NCBI GenBank assembly: GCA_020351995.1
Contig: CP070674.1
Span: forward strand, 803,862 to 862,587
Length of the DNA: 58,726 nucleotides
Source of the DNA: Candidatus Zixiibacteriota bacterium
Lineage (GTDB): Bacteria > Zixibacteria > MSB-5A5 > GN15 > FEB-12
Direction of reading: 5' to 3'
Part shown: piece after piece, positions 1 to 8,281 of the stretch
Position numbering within the stretch: position 1 is the stretch's first letter
How the letters are laid out: each line of letters starts with the position of its first letter
The notes under the pieces: generated by a model
The model's database searches: none
Seen by the model: the letters and a program-made list of their open reading frames with translations, nothing else
Told to the model about the DNA's origin: nothing
Made by a program: the position numbers and the translations under genes

Positions 1-407
1 AAATTGCGCGCCCGGAAAGCACGATATGACGCCGACGCCACGAAAAAGGCGAGAATCGAGAACATCGTGGCCGATAACGGGATGAACATATTAACATAGA
101 GCCAATCGAACGCCGTTCCCGGATCACGATAGTTCGACCCCTCAGCCAAACCGATAACAGTAATAAGGGCAAACGAGAGAATGATAACCGCGGAATAACC
201 CCAATCCTTTTTCTTTCCGATTACCTTCAGCGCGGATAGTTTTAGCAGGTTTAACGCACCCAGCACAATTGCGCAGGCCTGAATGATTGAGAACCAGTCG
301 GCAAACCAGCCATCCATACGGTAGAATGGCCAGTGAGGGATGAAATAACTGACTACAAAAGTAATCCCAACAATCGCCGTTATTAACAGAGGTACTTCTC
401 TACGCAT
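1..407 (-). CDS. Polytopic membrane protein, C-terminus cut off by window edge
   Basis: I translated the minus strand from an ATG at 407; the frame stays open to the left edge, giving about 135 residues of a truncated protein. It starts MRREVPLLITAIVGITFVVSYF and has about four hydrophobic segments: the start, a stretch around IIQACAIVLGALNLL, one around SAVIILSFALITVIGLAE, and a last one around MFSILAFFVAS. No known motif is visible. It begins 2 bases after the stop of the FN3/membrane gene at 410-1687, so the two are almost certainly co-transcribed, and no good Shine-Dalgarno precedes it, which suggests translational coupling. Function unknown; by context a membrane partner of the upstream protein. 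Confidence 0.75.
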   Translation of the reverse strand, partial: MRREVPLLITAIVGITFVVSYFIPHWPFYRMDGWFADWFSIIQACAIVLGALNLLKLSALKVIGKKKDWGYSAVIILSFALITVIGLAEGSNYRDPGTAFDWLYVNMFIPLSATMFSILAFFVASASYRAFRARN

Positions 408-409
408 AA

Positions 410-1687
410 TTACTTAACCAGAAACAAATTGGACAACTGCCACACCCCGAGGGACTCCAAGATAACACCCAGTATCAGGGCTGCCAGAATTACTCCCTTA
501 CCGATATCCTGCCCTTTAAGCGAGCCCAATAGCTTGGGCTCCTTCGACAGATAAGAGGATGCCGCAAATAGCTCCTCACCAATTAATGTATAGTCACAGG
601 CCGCCACAAAGAAAGGCAACTGAGCCGGCATGGCCGTACCCGCAATCTGAATTGCGCCAATAGAATTACCGGTTTCGGCCAGAATCAGGGATTCCGCGAA
701 GAACTGGCCCATGTAGAAGATTGTGGCTGGCTCTTCGCGCACGAACATCCCATCAACAGCCGCGGCATATCCAAACTGATCGTCCGTCAAGTAGTGAACC
801 TGATCCGGTTTGAAGGAATCGGGGCGACCGGCCTTCGAGTAGGCCTCCTTGACGACTTCTCTTCCGGTTACCATAACCAGCGACCGGCATACCGGAACGT
901 CCAGATAGGTTTCGTATTCCGCGGCCAATTCGGCCACGCGGCCAAGGATGGTCATCGAGGCAATGGTCTGCATGTTATCCATATCGCCGAGACCCGTAAT
1001 ATAGAAGATTTTCTTTCCCATTTCGGTAGCGCGACCCACCGCCTCATCGACCGCTTCCATACCGGCGATCCGGCGAATATACAGTTCCTTACCGGCTTTG
1101 GCCTGCTGAATAAAATAGACAATGAACAAACTCAGGAGCAAAACGGCCACCAACACATTTATCCGGCGCGTGTGGAACCACTGGGCCGATGAGACTACCG
1201 GCCCGGCCTGTTCGGAGTCGGAGACATATACCCTGGCATCCCCCATCTCGTCATCGACGCGATTGACGGCGCCTACTTTGTAAACATACTGCACTCCGTC
1301 AGTAGTATTGCCGTCCTCGTTGGAATACTCAGAATCGCCTGAGGGGACATCACCTACTTCAACAAATTCGCCTGGTTGCCCGCCATTATACTCGGCGCGA
1401 AATATCTTGTATCCCCTGACATTACCGCCCTCAAAGTCATCCGGGGAGGGATCCCAGGTCACGGTGATAGAACCACCGCCATCATCAGGCGTGTCTTCAG
1501 CGGCTAAATTAATGGGCGGAAGAGGGGTATTGATTTGAGCTAGAGTATCTATATCCAGGGAATCAGCGGGCAAAGGTAATTCCTGCTGGGCAAAAGCGTG
1601 GCTGCCGATGAGAAAAATTGCGACAATAACAGATGCGAGGTAAAGGCGCTTGAGCAGTGAAGGAGCGTTGAAGAGATCGATTTTCAA
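410..1687 (-). CDS. Membrane-anchored protein with extracytoplasmic FN3-like domain and cytoplasmic domain
   Basis: A 425-aa protein. Residues 1-34 form a signal peptide or first membrane segment ending in SHAFAQ. Residues about 55-160 look like one fibronectin type III domain (ITVTWDPSP, then GYKIFRAEY). A transmembrane helix follows at about 177-197 (VLVAVLLLSLFIVYFIQQ), then about 200 residues of soluble domain with no motif I know, and a last hydrophobic helix at the C-terminus (VILAALILGVILESLGVW). The start is a TTG at 1687 with GGGGA about 10 bases upstream; no ATG lies near enough to keep the signal peptide. I recall similar FN3-plus-membrane proteins in uncultivated FCB and Chloroflexi genomes (possibly DUF6754-type), which I cannot verify here. 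It precedes a second membrane gene and is divergent from the MutL operon. Confidence 0.8.
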   Translation of the reverse strand: MKIDLFNAPSLLKRLYLASVIVAIFLIGSHAFAQQELPLPADSLDIDTLAQINTPLPPINLAAEDTPDDGGGSITVTWDPSPDDFEGGNVRGYKIFRAEYNGGQPGEFVEVGDVPSGDSEYSNEDGNTTDGVQYVYKVGAVNRVDDEMGDARVYVSDSEQAGPVVSSAQWFHTRRINVLVAVLLLSLFIVYFIQQAKAGKELYIRRIAGMEAVDEAVGRATEMGKKIFYITGLGDMDNMQTIASMTILGRVAELAAEYETYLDVPVCRSLVMVTGREVVKEAYSKAGRPDSFKPDQVHYLTDDQFGYAAAVDGMFVREEPATIFYMGQFFAESLILAETGNSIGAIQIAGTAMPAQLPFFVAACDYTLIGEELFAASSYLSKEPKLLGSLKGQDIGKGVILAALILGVILESLGVWQLSNLFLVK

Positions 1688-2139
1688 ACTGTCTATCCCC
1701 GTTTCCTGATTCTAGTTGTCCGCCTCGTAATACTTCTAATAAACGCCTACAGATCTCGAAATATCCAAACCTTTTGTGTCATCCGCACAATTATTTGTCT
1801 TACTCTTGAGCCGGGATGAAACAATTTGGTGCCAATCTAAACCTACCCTTCGGGCAAGTCAAGCGAAAAAATCGGCACCGGCATCGATTCAATTACATAT
1901 CAACACCTTATATAACGCATTTGTAATACGAGGCTGTTTGGCAACCAGAGACTCACCTGAGTGCTAATTGTCGACTAAACCGCCCTCGATAACCCAAAAA
2001 CCCTCTTTACATTTGCAGGGGCATATATTATAATGGCAAACTTGGCGGGAAACCGCCGGAGTTTTTTGGTATCTCTTTACTACTGTGAGAGATAATGACA
2101 TAGAAAGCAACCGTAAATCCTATATAACGGGTATAATTG
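1688..2139. other. 452-base divergent spacer, no gene
   Basis: This gap lies between the minus-strand membrane genes and the plus-strand MutL operon. A 63-codon plus-strand frame at 1776-1967 has no Shine-Dalgarno or recognisable product, and I treat it as chance. The only clear signal is the sigma-70-like promoter at 2006-2034. I found no convincing promoter for the minus-strand genes and no riboswitch-like conserved element. Confidence 0.6.
2006..2034 (+). promoter_or_regulatory. Sigma-70-type promoter of the MutL operon
   Basis: TTTACA at 2006-2011, a 17-base spacer, and a perfect TATAAT at 2029-2034. Transcription should start near 2041, leaving a leader of about 100 bases before the ATG at 2140. 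Confidence 0.75.
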
Positions 2140-3990
2140 ATGGCGAAATTCGAAAACCCTGACGAAATCAAAGTAATCGTCGCAACTGATTGTGGATCCA
2201 CTACAACCAAAGCTATCCTGATAGAATACATCAACGGCGAGTACCGCTTGATAACCCGCGGCGAAGCCCCTACCACTGTGGAAGCACCCTTTGAAGACGT
2301 CACCATGGGAGTTTTGAATGCTGTGGCCGAGGTTGAGGAGCTCTCTGGTCGCAAGCTTCTGGATGAAAACGGCCGATTTATTTCACCTTGCCAGGGTGAT
2401 GTAGGCACCGATGTATTTATATCTACTTCTTCGGCAGGGGGTGGTCTGCAGATGATGGTGGCCGGAGTTGTGCGGTCCATGACCGCCGAATCAGCCGAGC
2501 GCGCAGCTCTTGGAGCCGGTGCCATTGTAATGGATGTTATAGCCTCCAATGATAAGCGCTTGCCCCATCAGCAGATTGAGCGTATCCGAGCGCTCCGTCC
2601 CGACATGATTCTCCTTTCAGGCGGTATTGATGGCGGTACCATGACGCACGTAGTAGAGATCGCTGAACTGATATCGGCGGCAGATCCTCGCCCGCGGCTG
2701 GGTTCCAGTTACAAACTGCCGATCATATATGCCGGTAACAAAGACGCTACCGGACCAGTCAAGGATGCCCTGATCGACAAGGTCGATCTTAAAACGGTGG
2801 AGAATCTCAGACCGGTACTGGAACGGGAAAATCTGGGCCCCGCCCGCGAGGAAATCCACGAACAGTTCATGGAGCACGTGATGGCGCAGGCACCGGGATA
2901 CAAGAAGTTGATGTCATGGGCCGACGCCCCGATTATGCCTACGCCCGGTGCTGTTGGGCTGATCATCCAGACGATCGCCGAGATCTACGGTATTGAGGCT
3001 CTCGGTGTTGATATCGGGGGTGCTACGACCGATGTATTTTCGGTGTTCCGTCCAGATGGAAAGACTCCGGTATTTAATCGCACGGTATCGGCCAACCTGG
3101 GTATGTCGTACTCCATCTCCAACGTGTTTGCCGAAGCCACCTTGCCCATGGTGATGCGCTGGGTGCCGTTCAAAATGGATGAGCGTGACCTTCGCAACCG
3201 GGTCAAGAACAAGATGATTCGTCCCACAACGATCCCGCAGTCGATGGAAGAACTCATTTTCGAGCAGGCCATCGCCAAGGAAGCTCTCCGGCTGGCTCTT
3301 ATCCAGCACAAGAGTTTCGCTACGGTGCTGAAGGGAATCCAACAGCAGCGTACTATTGCCGATGCTTTCGAACAGAGTACATCGGGAGCGACTATTGTTA
3401 ACATGATGTCGCTCGATATGCTGATCGGTTCCGGTGGTGTGCTCTCGCATGCCCCGCGTCGCCAGCAGTCGGCGCTGATGATGATCGATGCCTTTATGCC
3501 AGAGGGCGTTACCCGACTCGCCGTGGACTCAATATTCATGATGCCGCAGTTGGGGGTATTGACCGAGGTTCAGCCCAAGGCGGCCACCGAAGTGTTCGAA
3601 AAGGACTGTCTGATTCACCTCGGCACATGCATTGCTCCTTCCGGAACCTCGAAAAAGCCAGGACCCGTGCTCAAATACACCCTCGAGCTTCCGACCGGCG
3701 CCGTCTCAGGAACTCTCGAGCACCTGGAAATGAAACGTTTTGATCTGGGTGTTCAGGAGAACGGCCTACCCATGACCGCCAAAGCCACTTTTGAACCGGA
3801 GCGCGGATATGATGTAGGAGGCGGTAAAGGAAATAAGGTTACCAAGGTCATCCATGGCGGTGTTGTCGGCATCATTCTCGACGGTCGCGGTAGGCCCTTT
3901 GACCTCTCATCGCTTAGCGAAGACGAGCGCGTAACCTATCTTAAAAAGTGGATGACCGAGTTGAATATTTACCCTGCTGATAAATTGTGA
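2140..3990 (+). CDS. MutL-family (glutamate mutase L-like) ASKHA ATPase
   Basis: A 616-aa protein of the MutL family, named after the gene between the two glutamate mutase subunits in clostridia. It starts with a phosphate-1 loop typical of the actin/Hsp70/sugar kinase fold (ATDCGSTTTKAILIE, residues about 16-30) and has a second glycine-rich ATPase motif, GVDIGGATTDVFSVF, near residues 285-300. The family region DVFISTSSAGGGLQMMVAG lies at about 87-105. MutL-type proteins are thought to act as reactivases or chaperones for B12 mutases, but no glutamate mutase subunit gene is present here, so the substrate is unknown. I start at ATG 2140 rather than the TTG at 2137. The next gene overlaps or abuts the stop. 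Membrane and sandwich-hybrid partner genes suggest a role unrelated to glutamate fermentation. Confidence 0.85.
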   Translation: MAKFENPDEIKVIVATDCGSTTTKAILIEYINGEYRLITRGEAPTTVEAPFEDVTMGVLNAVAEVEELSGRKLLDENGRFISPCQGDVGTDVFISTSSAGGGLQMMVAGVVRSMTAESAERAALGAGAIVMDVIASNDKRLPHQQIERIRALRPDMILLSGGIDGGTMTHVVEIAELISAADPRPRLGSSYKLPIIYAGNKDATGPVKDALIDKVDLKTVENLRPVLERENLGPAREEIHEQFMEHVMAQAPGYKKLMSWADAPIMPTPGAVGLIIQTIAEIYGIEALGVDIGGATTDVFSVFRPDGKTPVFNRTVSANLGMSYSISNVFAEATLPMVMRWVPFKMDERDLRNRVKNKMIRPTTIPQSMEELIFEQAIAKEALRLALIQHKSFATVLKGIQQQRTIADAFEQSTSGATIVNMMSLDMLIGSGGVLSHAPRRQQSALMMIDAFMPEGVTRLAVDSIFMMPQLGVLTEVQPKAATEVFEKDCLIHLGTCIAPSGTSKKPGPVLKYTLELPTGAVSGTLEHLEMKRFDLGVQENGLPMTAKATFEPERGYDVGGGKGNKVTKVIHGGVVGIILDGRGRPFDLSSLSEDERVTYLKKWMTELNIYPADKL

Positions 3991-4007
3991 ACAAAGGCGG
4001 TTTGACA

Positions 4008-4766
4008 ATGCTCAAGTATAAAAATGCCATCCTTTTGATTATCGTTATTCTAACGCTGATTCCCGCGGGCTTGCAGGCGGCGACGTATGTCAGTCTCAGC
4101 GGTGAGTTTTACATAACCTACCCGGACGACTGGGAACAGGTCGACTATAACACCGTTGACCTTTTCCTGACTCGCAGTGGCGCCGACCAGTCGATGTATG
4201 ACTATGACGCTGTCTTCGCCCCCAAATCTTCCAGTCCCTTTTTCGTCGGCGATTACCTGATAATGACCGTCGAAAAAATGGGTGAGTTTTCCGCCCGCGG
4301 GAGAGACTCGGTTATACTGGAATTCAGCAAGACATTCAAGTCCGGAATTACCTATGTATCCAGTGAAAACCTTATCGCGGATCTGGAATCCGACGTCCCG
4401 GTATATGACCGCGAAGGCAAAATATTAAAGGTCGTCAGCGACGTATACCAGGGTCAGCAAATGCTCAAGAAGAACATGATTATGCTCAAGTTTTATGACA
4501 GGGGTATTGCCACGTTCTACTTTTACTCAACCGACTCACTATTCGAAAGCAGCCGCCAGACATTTGAGGATATCGTGGCCTCTTTTTCGACCGAGGATAT
4601 AGAATCGGCCATCCCGCGACAGGAAGTTGAGGTTGCCGACCTGGAAATGGATGCTGAAGGCAACATCAAGCAGGATAAGCCGAAGACGATACTTTATCTT
4701 AGCATCGCCGTATTTATCCTTCTGGTGCTGGTCAGCGTCTTCATCAGACTACAGCGAAAACAGTAG
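4008..4766 (+). CDS. Secreted protein with C-terminal membrane anchor, function unknown
   Basis: About 252 aa from ATG 4008, chosen over a GTG at 3987 because AAAGGCGG sits 8 bases ahead of it and the signal peptide (LLIIVILTLIPAGLQAA) then starts correctly. The mature part has an aromatic-rich start (SGEFYITYPDDWEQVDY) similar in style to the PsbP-like or photosystem-assembly-like fold found in many secreted proteins, which is only a weak resemblance. A single transmembrane helix near residues 225-247 ends in the positive tail RLQRKQ, so the bulk should face the periplasm and the tail the cytoplasm. Co-transcribed with the MutL gene and the KOW protein. Confidence 0.75.
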   Translation: MLKYKNAILLIIVILTLIPAGLQAATYVSLSGEFYITYPDDWEQVDYNTVDLFLTRSGADQSMYDYDAVFAPKSSSPFFVGDYLIMTVEKMGEFSARGRDSVILEFSKTFKSGITYVSSENLIADLESDVPVYDREGKILKVVSDVYQGQQMLKKNMIMLKFYDRGIATFYFYSTDSLFESSRQTFEDIVASFSTEDIESAIPRQEVEVADLEMDAEGNIKQDKPKTILYLSIAVFILLVLVSVFIRLQRKQ

Positions 4767-4789
4767 ATTTGATTTAGAAAGGCAAATTC

Positions 4790-5920
4790 ATGGCGCATGC
4801 GTATACACCGGGCCTGAAGGTCACCGAGAAACTGCTGGTAAGGAAACACCGAATCCTCCCCCTTAAGGGCGAGGTGATCGTAAAGGTCGGGGATCAGGTT
4901 AGCCCGGATGATGTCGTGGCCAGGACGCACCTTCCCGGGAATGTAGTCCCCCTCAATGTCGCCAACAAACTCGGTATACCCCCTGAGGACATGGGTGAAG
5001 TGATGGTAGTCAAAGAGGGTCAACCCATTAAGGACGGCGAGCCGATAGCAGTCAAGAAGGCGTTTATTAAGTGGTTTTCCAGCACCTGTACGGCTACCAT
5101 CGACGGAACACTTGAGTCTATATCCAGCGTGACGGGCCAGGTGCTGCAGCGAGGACATCCAATCCCGGTCGAAGTAACGGCATACCTTAAGGGCGAAGTT
5201 GTCGATGTCATCCCGGATGAAGGCGTGGTGGTCAGTTGCCAGGCGGCTTTCATTCAGGGAATTTTCGGTATCGGCGGGGAAGCTTCGGGCACCCTGCATA
5301 TTGCGGTACCCGACAACACCACCGTCCTGGAAGCCAACCTCATCGATGAGAACATGAAAGACCAGGTCATCGTAGGCGGATCATTGGTGACAGCCGATGC
5401 TATCAAGAAAGCGATCAAAGTCGGCGTTAAAGGTATCGTCATCGGCGGCTTTGACGATAAAGACCTTCGCGATTTTCTCGGATATGATATCGGGGTTGCC
5501 ATCACCGGCTCCGAGGAGATCGGTGTCACACTGGTGGTGACCGAAGGCTTCGGACAGATAAACATGGCCCAGAAAACCTTTGAGCTACTGAAGCGGAATC
5601 AGGGTGAGATGGTTTGTATCAACGGCGCCACGCAAATCAGGGCCGGCGTCATCAGGCCGGAAGTGGTGATTCCGATCCGGAGCGAGGGTGTTGCAGCCAG
5701 TCAGGAAGGCGAGGCTCAGATGGAAGGCCTGGCCATCGGCTCACCGGTTCGGGTGATCAGGCATCCTTATTTTGGCCGACTCGGTAAAGTCACTGACCTT
5801 CCGGCACCGCTTCACAAATTGGAGTCGGAGTCAAAAGCCCGAATTCTCGAAGTGGAGTTCGACAACGGCGAGCGCGCGATTGTACCTCGGGCCAACGTGG
5901 AAACGATTGAAAGCAAATAG
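4790..5920 (+). CDS. Barrel-sandwich-hybrid and KOW domain protein, function unknown
   Basis: A 376-aa soluble protein. The N-terminal third (LPLKGEVIVKVGDQVSPDDVV) looks like a barrel-sandwich hybrid of the kind seen in RnfC and lipoyl-like domains. The middle has short-chain motifs such as VGVKGIVIGGFDDKDLRDFL and ITGSEEIGVTLVVTEGFG. The C-terminal 70 residues are KOW-like (GSPVRVIRHPYFGRLGKVTD ... VEFDNGERAIVPRANVETIE). No signal peptide and no catalytic motif I know. The ATG at 4790 is preceded by AGAAAGG. It is the last gene of the MutL operon and is followed by a strong terminator. The sandwich hybrid might dock with a membrane complex; that is inference. Confidence 0.75.
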   Translation: MAHAYTPGLKVTEKLLVRKHRILPLKGEVIVKVGDQVSPDDVVARTHLPGNVVPLNVANKLGIPPEDMGEVMVVKEGQPIKDGEPIAVKKAFIKWFSSTCTATIDGTLESISSVTGQVLQRGHPIPVEVTAYLKGEVVDVIPDEGVVVSCQAAFIQGIFGIGGEASGTLHIAVPDNTTVLEANLIDENMKDQVIVGGSLVTADAIKKAIKVGVKGIVIGGFDDKDLRDFLGYDIGVAITGSEEIGVTLVVTEGFGQINMAQKTFELLKRNQGEMVCINGATQIRAGVIRPEVVIPIRSEGVAASQEGEAQMEGLAIGSPVRVIRHPYFGRLGKVTDLPAPLHKLESESKARILEVEFDNGERAIVPRANVETIESK

Positions 5921-5941
5921 AATTCGTACTAAAGGCCAAAA

Positions 5942-5971
5942 AAAACCTCCCGATTGAGATCGGGAGGTTTT
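5942..5971. terminator. Bidirectional Rho-independent terminator
   Basis: A perfect 13-base stem, AAAACCTCCCGAT with ATCGGGAGGTTTT, and a TGAG loop. The A-run on one side and T-run on the other let it stop both the MutL operon (plus) and the small lipoprotein gene (minus). Confidence 0.9.
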
Positions 5972-5988
5972 CTAAATTCTACTCCAGA

Positions 5989-6192
5989 TTACATGCTGTC
6001 CGTTGGCACTTCTACGGTATCAGCCGTAGCCGTATCCATGGCAGCCGAATCCATCCTCGTTGAGTCCATCTGTTCGGCCTGCTTCACTTCCACAGGCAAC
6101 TTATCCGTTTCCTCGGCCTCTTTCTTGCCACAGCCGTAGGCCATCGCCAGGACAAGCGATACGATAACCAGCAGCACGATAAGCTTTTTCAT
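5989..6192 (-). CDS. Small lipoprotein, function unknown
   Basis: A 67-aa lipoprotein: signal peptide MKKLIVLLVIVSLVLAMAYG, lipobox ending AYGC with the lipidated Cys at residue 21, then an acidic, Met/Thr/Asp-rich tail with short imperfect repeats of the form MDSxxMDT. Low-complexity tail and no known domain. A good Shine-Dalgarno (GGAAGG) is upstream of the ATG at 6192. It may hold a spacer or ion-binding role in the periplasm, but I cannot assign one. It lies alone between two plus-strand operons. Confidence 0.75.
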   Translation of the reverse strand: MKKLIVLLVIVSLVLAMAYGCGKKEAEETDKLPVEVKQAEQMDSTRMDSAAMDTATADTVEVPTDSM

Positions 6193-6312
6193 TCCTATTA
6201 CCTTCCCTTCCGTATCAGTTGGTTTATCGCGGTCAACAAAACCGATTGAGCAAATGTTGTCAAGTTTAATGTTTAAAGAATTCCCGGATTCACTGAAAGC
6301 GGTCTATTTTTG

Positions 6313-6341
6313 TTGACGGTTCAAGGGCTGGGGCATATTTT
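6313..6341 (+). promoter_or_regulatory. Putative promoter of the tol operon
   Basis: TTGACG at 6313-6318, a 17-base spacer and TATTTT at 6336-6341, giving a leader of about 70 bases to tolQ. A 12-base direct repeat AGTTTAATGTTT occurs near 6264 and again near 6368, flanking this promoter; its meaning is unknown. Confidence 0.55.
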
Positions 6342-6419
6342 TTCGCAACCTGCTTGGAAATATTGCAGTTTAATGTTTGCAACCCGTAACTTTTTATCGG
6401 AACCGGTGTAGAAAACAAT

Positions 6420-7136
6420 ATGGACCAAACACTTATAGCAAGTATCTTTTCTGGCTCGCTGTGGCAGATTATCAGTTCTACTTCCACTTTCGGCCTGTTC
6501 ATTTTGATCGTTTTGACGACTATGTCATTTGTCTCATGGGTAATAATTTTCCACAAATGGCGGCAATTCCGAGCTGTGGAAAAAGATAATAGCCGCTTTC
6601 AACACCATTTTGAGAGGGCGCGCCAACTCTCCGAATCGGTGGGTCAAGCCAAAGCCAGTTCGAATTCTCCCATATCTACAATTTTCCTATCCGGGTACAA
6701 CGAACTGGTGGAGCTCAAGGAACGGAAAAATCAGGGCGGGGCTCTGCAACAAACCGTAAAACCTCTGGACAACGACGATTATGAGATCGTCGAGATGGCC
6801 ATGGAACGTTCACTAACCGAGCAAATGGGGATTCTGGAAAGAAAAGTCATCTTTCTTGCCAGCACAGCTAATTCCGCTCCCTTTATGGGTCTTCTGGGAA
6901 CGGTGGTTGGAATCATGGATTCGTTCTGGGCCATTGGCGAACGGGGCTCGGCATCGCTGGCCGTTGTGGCTCCAGGCATTGCCGAAGCGTTGCTGGCCAC
7001 AATAGTCGGTCTCGGGGCTGCCATTCCGGCCGTGATTGCTTTCAACTGGGCCAATAACAAGTTGAAGTTTTTGAATGATTTTGCCGGTAACTTCATACTG
7101 GGCTTCATCGCCCAAGCAAAAAAGGAGGACCGGTAG
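6420..7136 (+). CDS. tolQ: TolQ/ExbB-type proton channel
   Basis: A 238-aa inner-membrane protein of the MotA/TolQ/ExbB family, which with TolR uses the proton gradient to energise envelope constriction and outer-membrane integrity. The first helix is at about 20-45 (STFGLFILIVLTTMSFVSWVIIFHKW), a long cytoplasmic loop follows, then the conserved pair of helices starting TANSAPFMGLLGTVVGIMDSFWAIG and VAPGIAEALLATIVGLGAAIPAVIAFNW. The GLLGTVVG and AEALLATIVGLGAAIPA motifs are family hallmarks. The stop TAG overlaps the GTG start of tolR by one base. Name chosen over exbB because tolB, pal and cpoB follow. Confidence 0.9.
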   Translation: MDQTLIASIFSGSLWQIISSTSTFGLFILIVLTTMSFVSWVIIFHKWRQFRAVEKDNSRFQHHFERARQLSESVGQAKASSNSPISTIFLSGYNELVELKERKNQGGALQQTVKPLDNDDYEIVEMAMERSLTEQMGILERKVIFLASTANSAPFMGLLGTVVGIMDSFWAIGERGSASLAVVAPGIAEALLATIVGLGAAIPAVIAFNWANNKLKFLNDFAGNFILGFIAQAKKEDR

Positions 7137-7570
7137 TGCCGCGAAGGCGACATCGTACATACCGGGCTTTGGCCGACATAAATATTGCCAATCTGGTCGA
7201 CGTGGTACTGGTACTGCTGATTATCTTTATGATATCAGCGCCGCTGCTCCAATCAGGGATCGAGGTTAATCTGCCCCAGACCAGAGCTGCCGCCATCAGC
7301 GAGCAGGCCGAGGGCGTGGTGGTCACAATCGACGAAAAGGGCGGAATATATATCAATGACGTCTGGTCTCGCCTGGAGAGCTTTGACGAAAACCTGCAGC
7401 GAGAAATGCGCACCAAGAACGCTTCCTCCGTGTATCTCCGTGCCGATTCCATGGTTCTCTACGGCACCGCTATTAATATCATAGGCCGCCTCAAGGAGCT
7501 TGGCATTGAGGAGATTGGCCTCGTTACCGCCCGGCAAGAGAAGGGTCGGGAACGTACCTCCCGAAAATAG
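7136..7570 (+). CDS. tolR: TolR/ExbD-type protein
   Basis: A 144-aa protein with one N-terminal helix (NLVDVVLVLLIIFMISAPLL) carrying the conserved channel Asp, followed by the periplasmic ExbD/TolR domain (VNLPQTRAAAISEQAEGVVVTI ends in the GIYIND strand, then VYLRADSMVLYGTAINIIG). It starts with GTG at 7136, overlapping the tolQ stop, behind AAAGGAGGA, so tolQ and tolR are translationally coupled. Works with TolQ as the stator of the Tol motor. Confidence 0.9.
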   Translation: MPRRRHRTYRALADINIANLVDVVLVLLIIFMISAPLLQSGIEVNLPQTRAAAISEQAEGVVVTIDEKGGIYINDVWSRLESFDENLQREMRTKNASSVYLRADSMVLYGTAINIIGRLKELGIEEIGLVTARQEKGRERTSRK

Positions 7571-7575
7571 AGGTC

Positions 7576-8274
7576 ATGAAACGGGAAATCGTATTCTCGC
7601 TCATATTGCATTTGGTGGTCTTCGCTCTAGCGGTCTTCTCCGCTCCGTTTGATAGCACGACACGCTTCGACCCGGGCGAGGTCATCAGGATCCGAGCGGT
7701 GTCTATGCCGGATTTTTCGCCGCCGTCCAGCGAGCCGGTGGCCATTGCTCCTCCAGTCGTGCCGCAAGCACTGCCGGAAGAGGTTCCCGAGATTCCCATA
7801 AGCGACCCAACGACCGTGACCGAATCCAAGGAGATCGAAAAACCAAAACCTCAACCTCAAAAACCGGCGAAGCCTGAAACTCAGCCTGCTGAGGCCGACG
7901 CGGGCGGCGACGGTAGCGGGAAAAAGGAGATCGATGTGGCGGGCAGCGGCCCGGGGTCGCCGTTTGCCGGAGCTACCATCGACAACGCCTCGTTCGATTA
8001 TCCTTACTGGTTCACACAGACATTTAACAAGCTCGCCGCCAATTTTCGAAACACCGTGGTCATTGATGGCCGGGTTGTCTGCGTCGTATATTTTCAGGTT
8101 CTTCGTTCCGGGAGGATGGTGGAGCTCAGAGTCGAACAGTCGTCGGGAATCCCCGCCTTCGACAGAGTCTGCCTCACCGCTGTAGAAAAATCCGCCCCAT
8201 TTCCGCCGCTTCCAAAAGACTTCCGCGATGAGATCATAGGCATCAGCGTACCGTTCACCAATAGTTCGAGGTAA
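7576..8274 (+). CDS. TolA/TonB-like periplasm-spanning protein
   Basis: A 232-aa protein with an N-terminal membrane anchor (VFSLILHLVVFALAVFSAPF), a proline/lysine/glutamate-rich stretch at about 50-110 (KPKPQPQKPAKPE) able to cross the periplasm, and a C-terminal TonB/TolA domain at about 145-230 (VYFQVLRSGRMVELRVEQSS, FDRVCLTAVEKSAPFPPLP). By position between tolR and tolB it fills the TolA slot, although the C-terminal domain resembles TonB as much as TolA. It starts 5 bases after tolR and should link the TolQR motor to Pal/TolB at the outer membrane. Confidence 0.85.
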   Translation: MKREIVFSLILHLVVFALAVFSAPFDSTTRFDPGEVIRIRAVSMPDFSPPSSEPVAIAPPVVPQALPEEVPEIPISDPTTVTESKEIEKPKPQPQKPAKPETQPAEADAGGDGSGKKEIDVAGSGPGSPFAGATIDNASFDYPYWFTQTFNKLAANFRNTVVIDGRVVCVVYFQVLRSGRMVELRVEQSSGIPAFDRVCLTAVEKSAPFPPLPKDFRDEIIGISVPFTNSSR

Positions 8275-8281
8275 AAGAATT

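Noticed and set aside
1776-1967. A 63-codon plus-strand frame in the divergent spacer
   Set aside because: No Shine-Dalgarno, no hydrophobic or domain pattern, and it lies upstream of the promoter at 2006.
2028-2549. A 173-codon minus-strand frame over the start of the MutL gene
   Set aside because: It runs against the strong MutL promoter and the P-loop coding region, and has no recognisable product.
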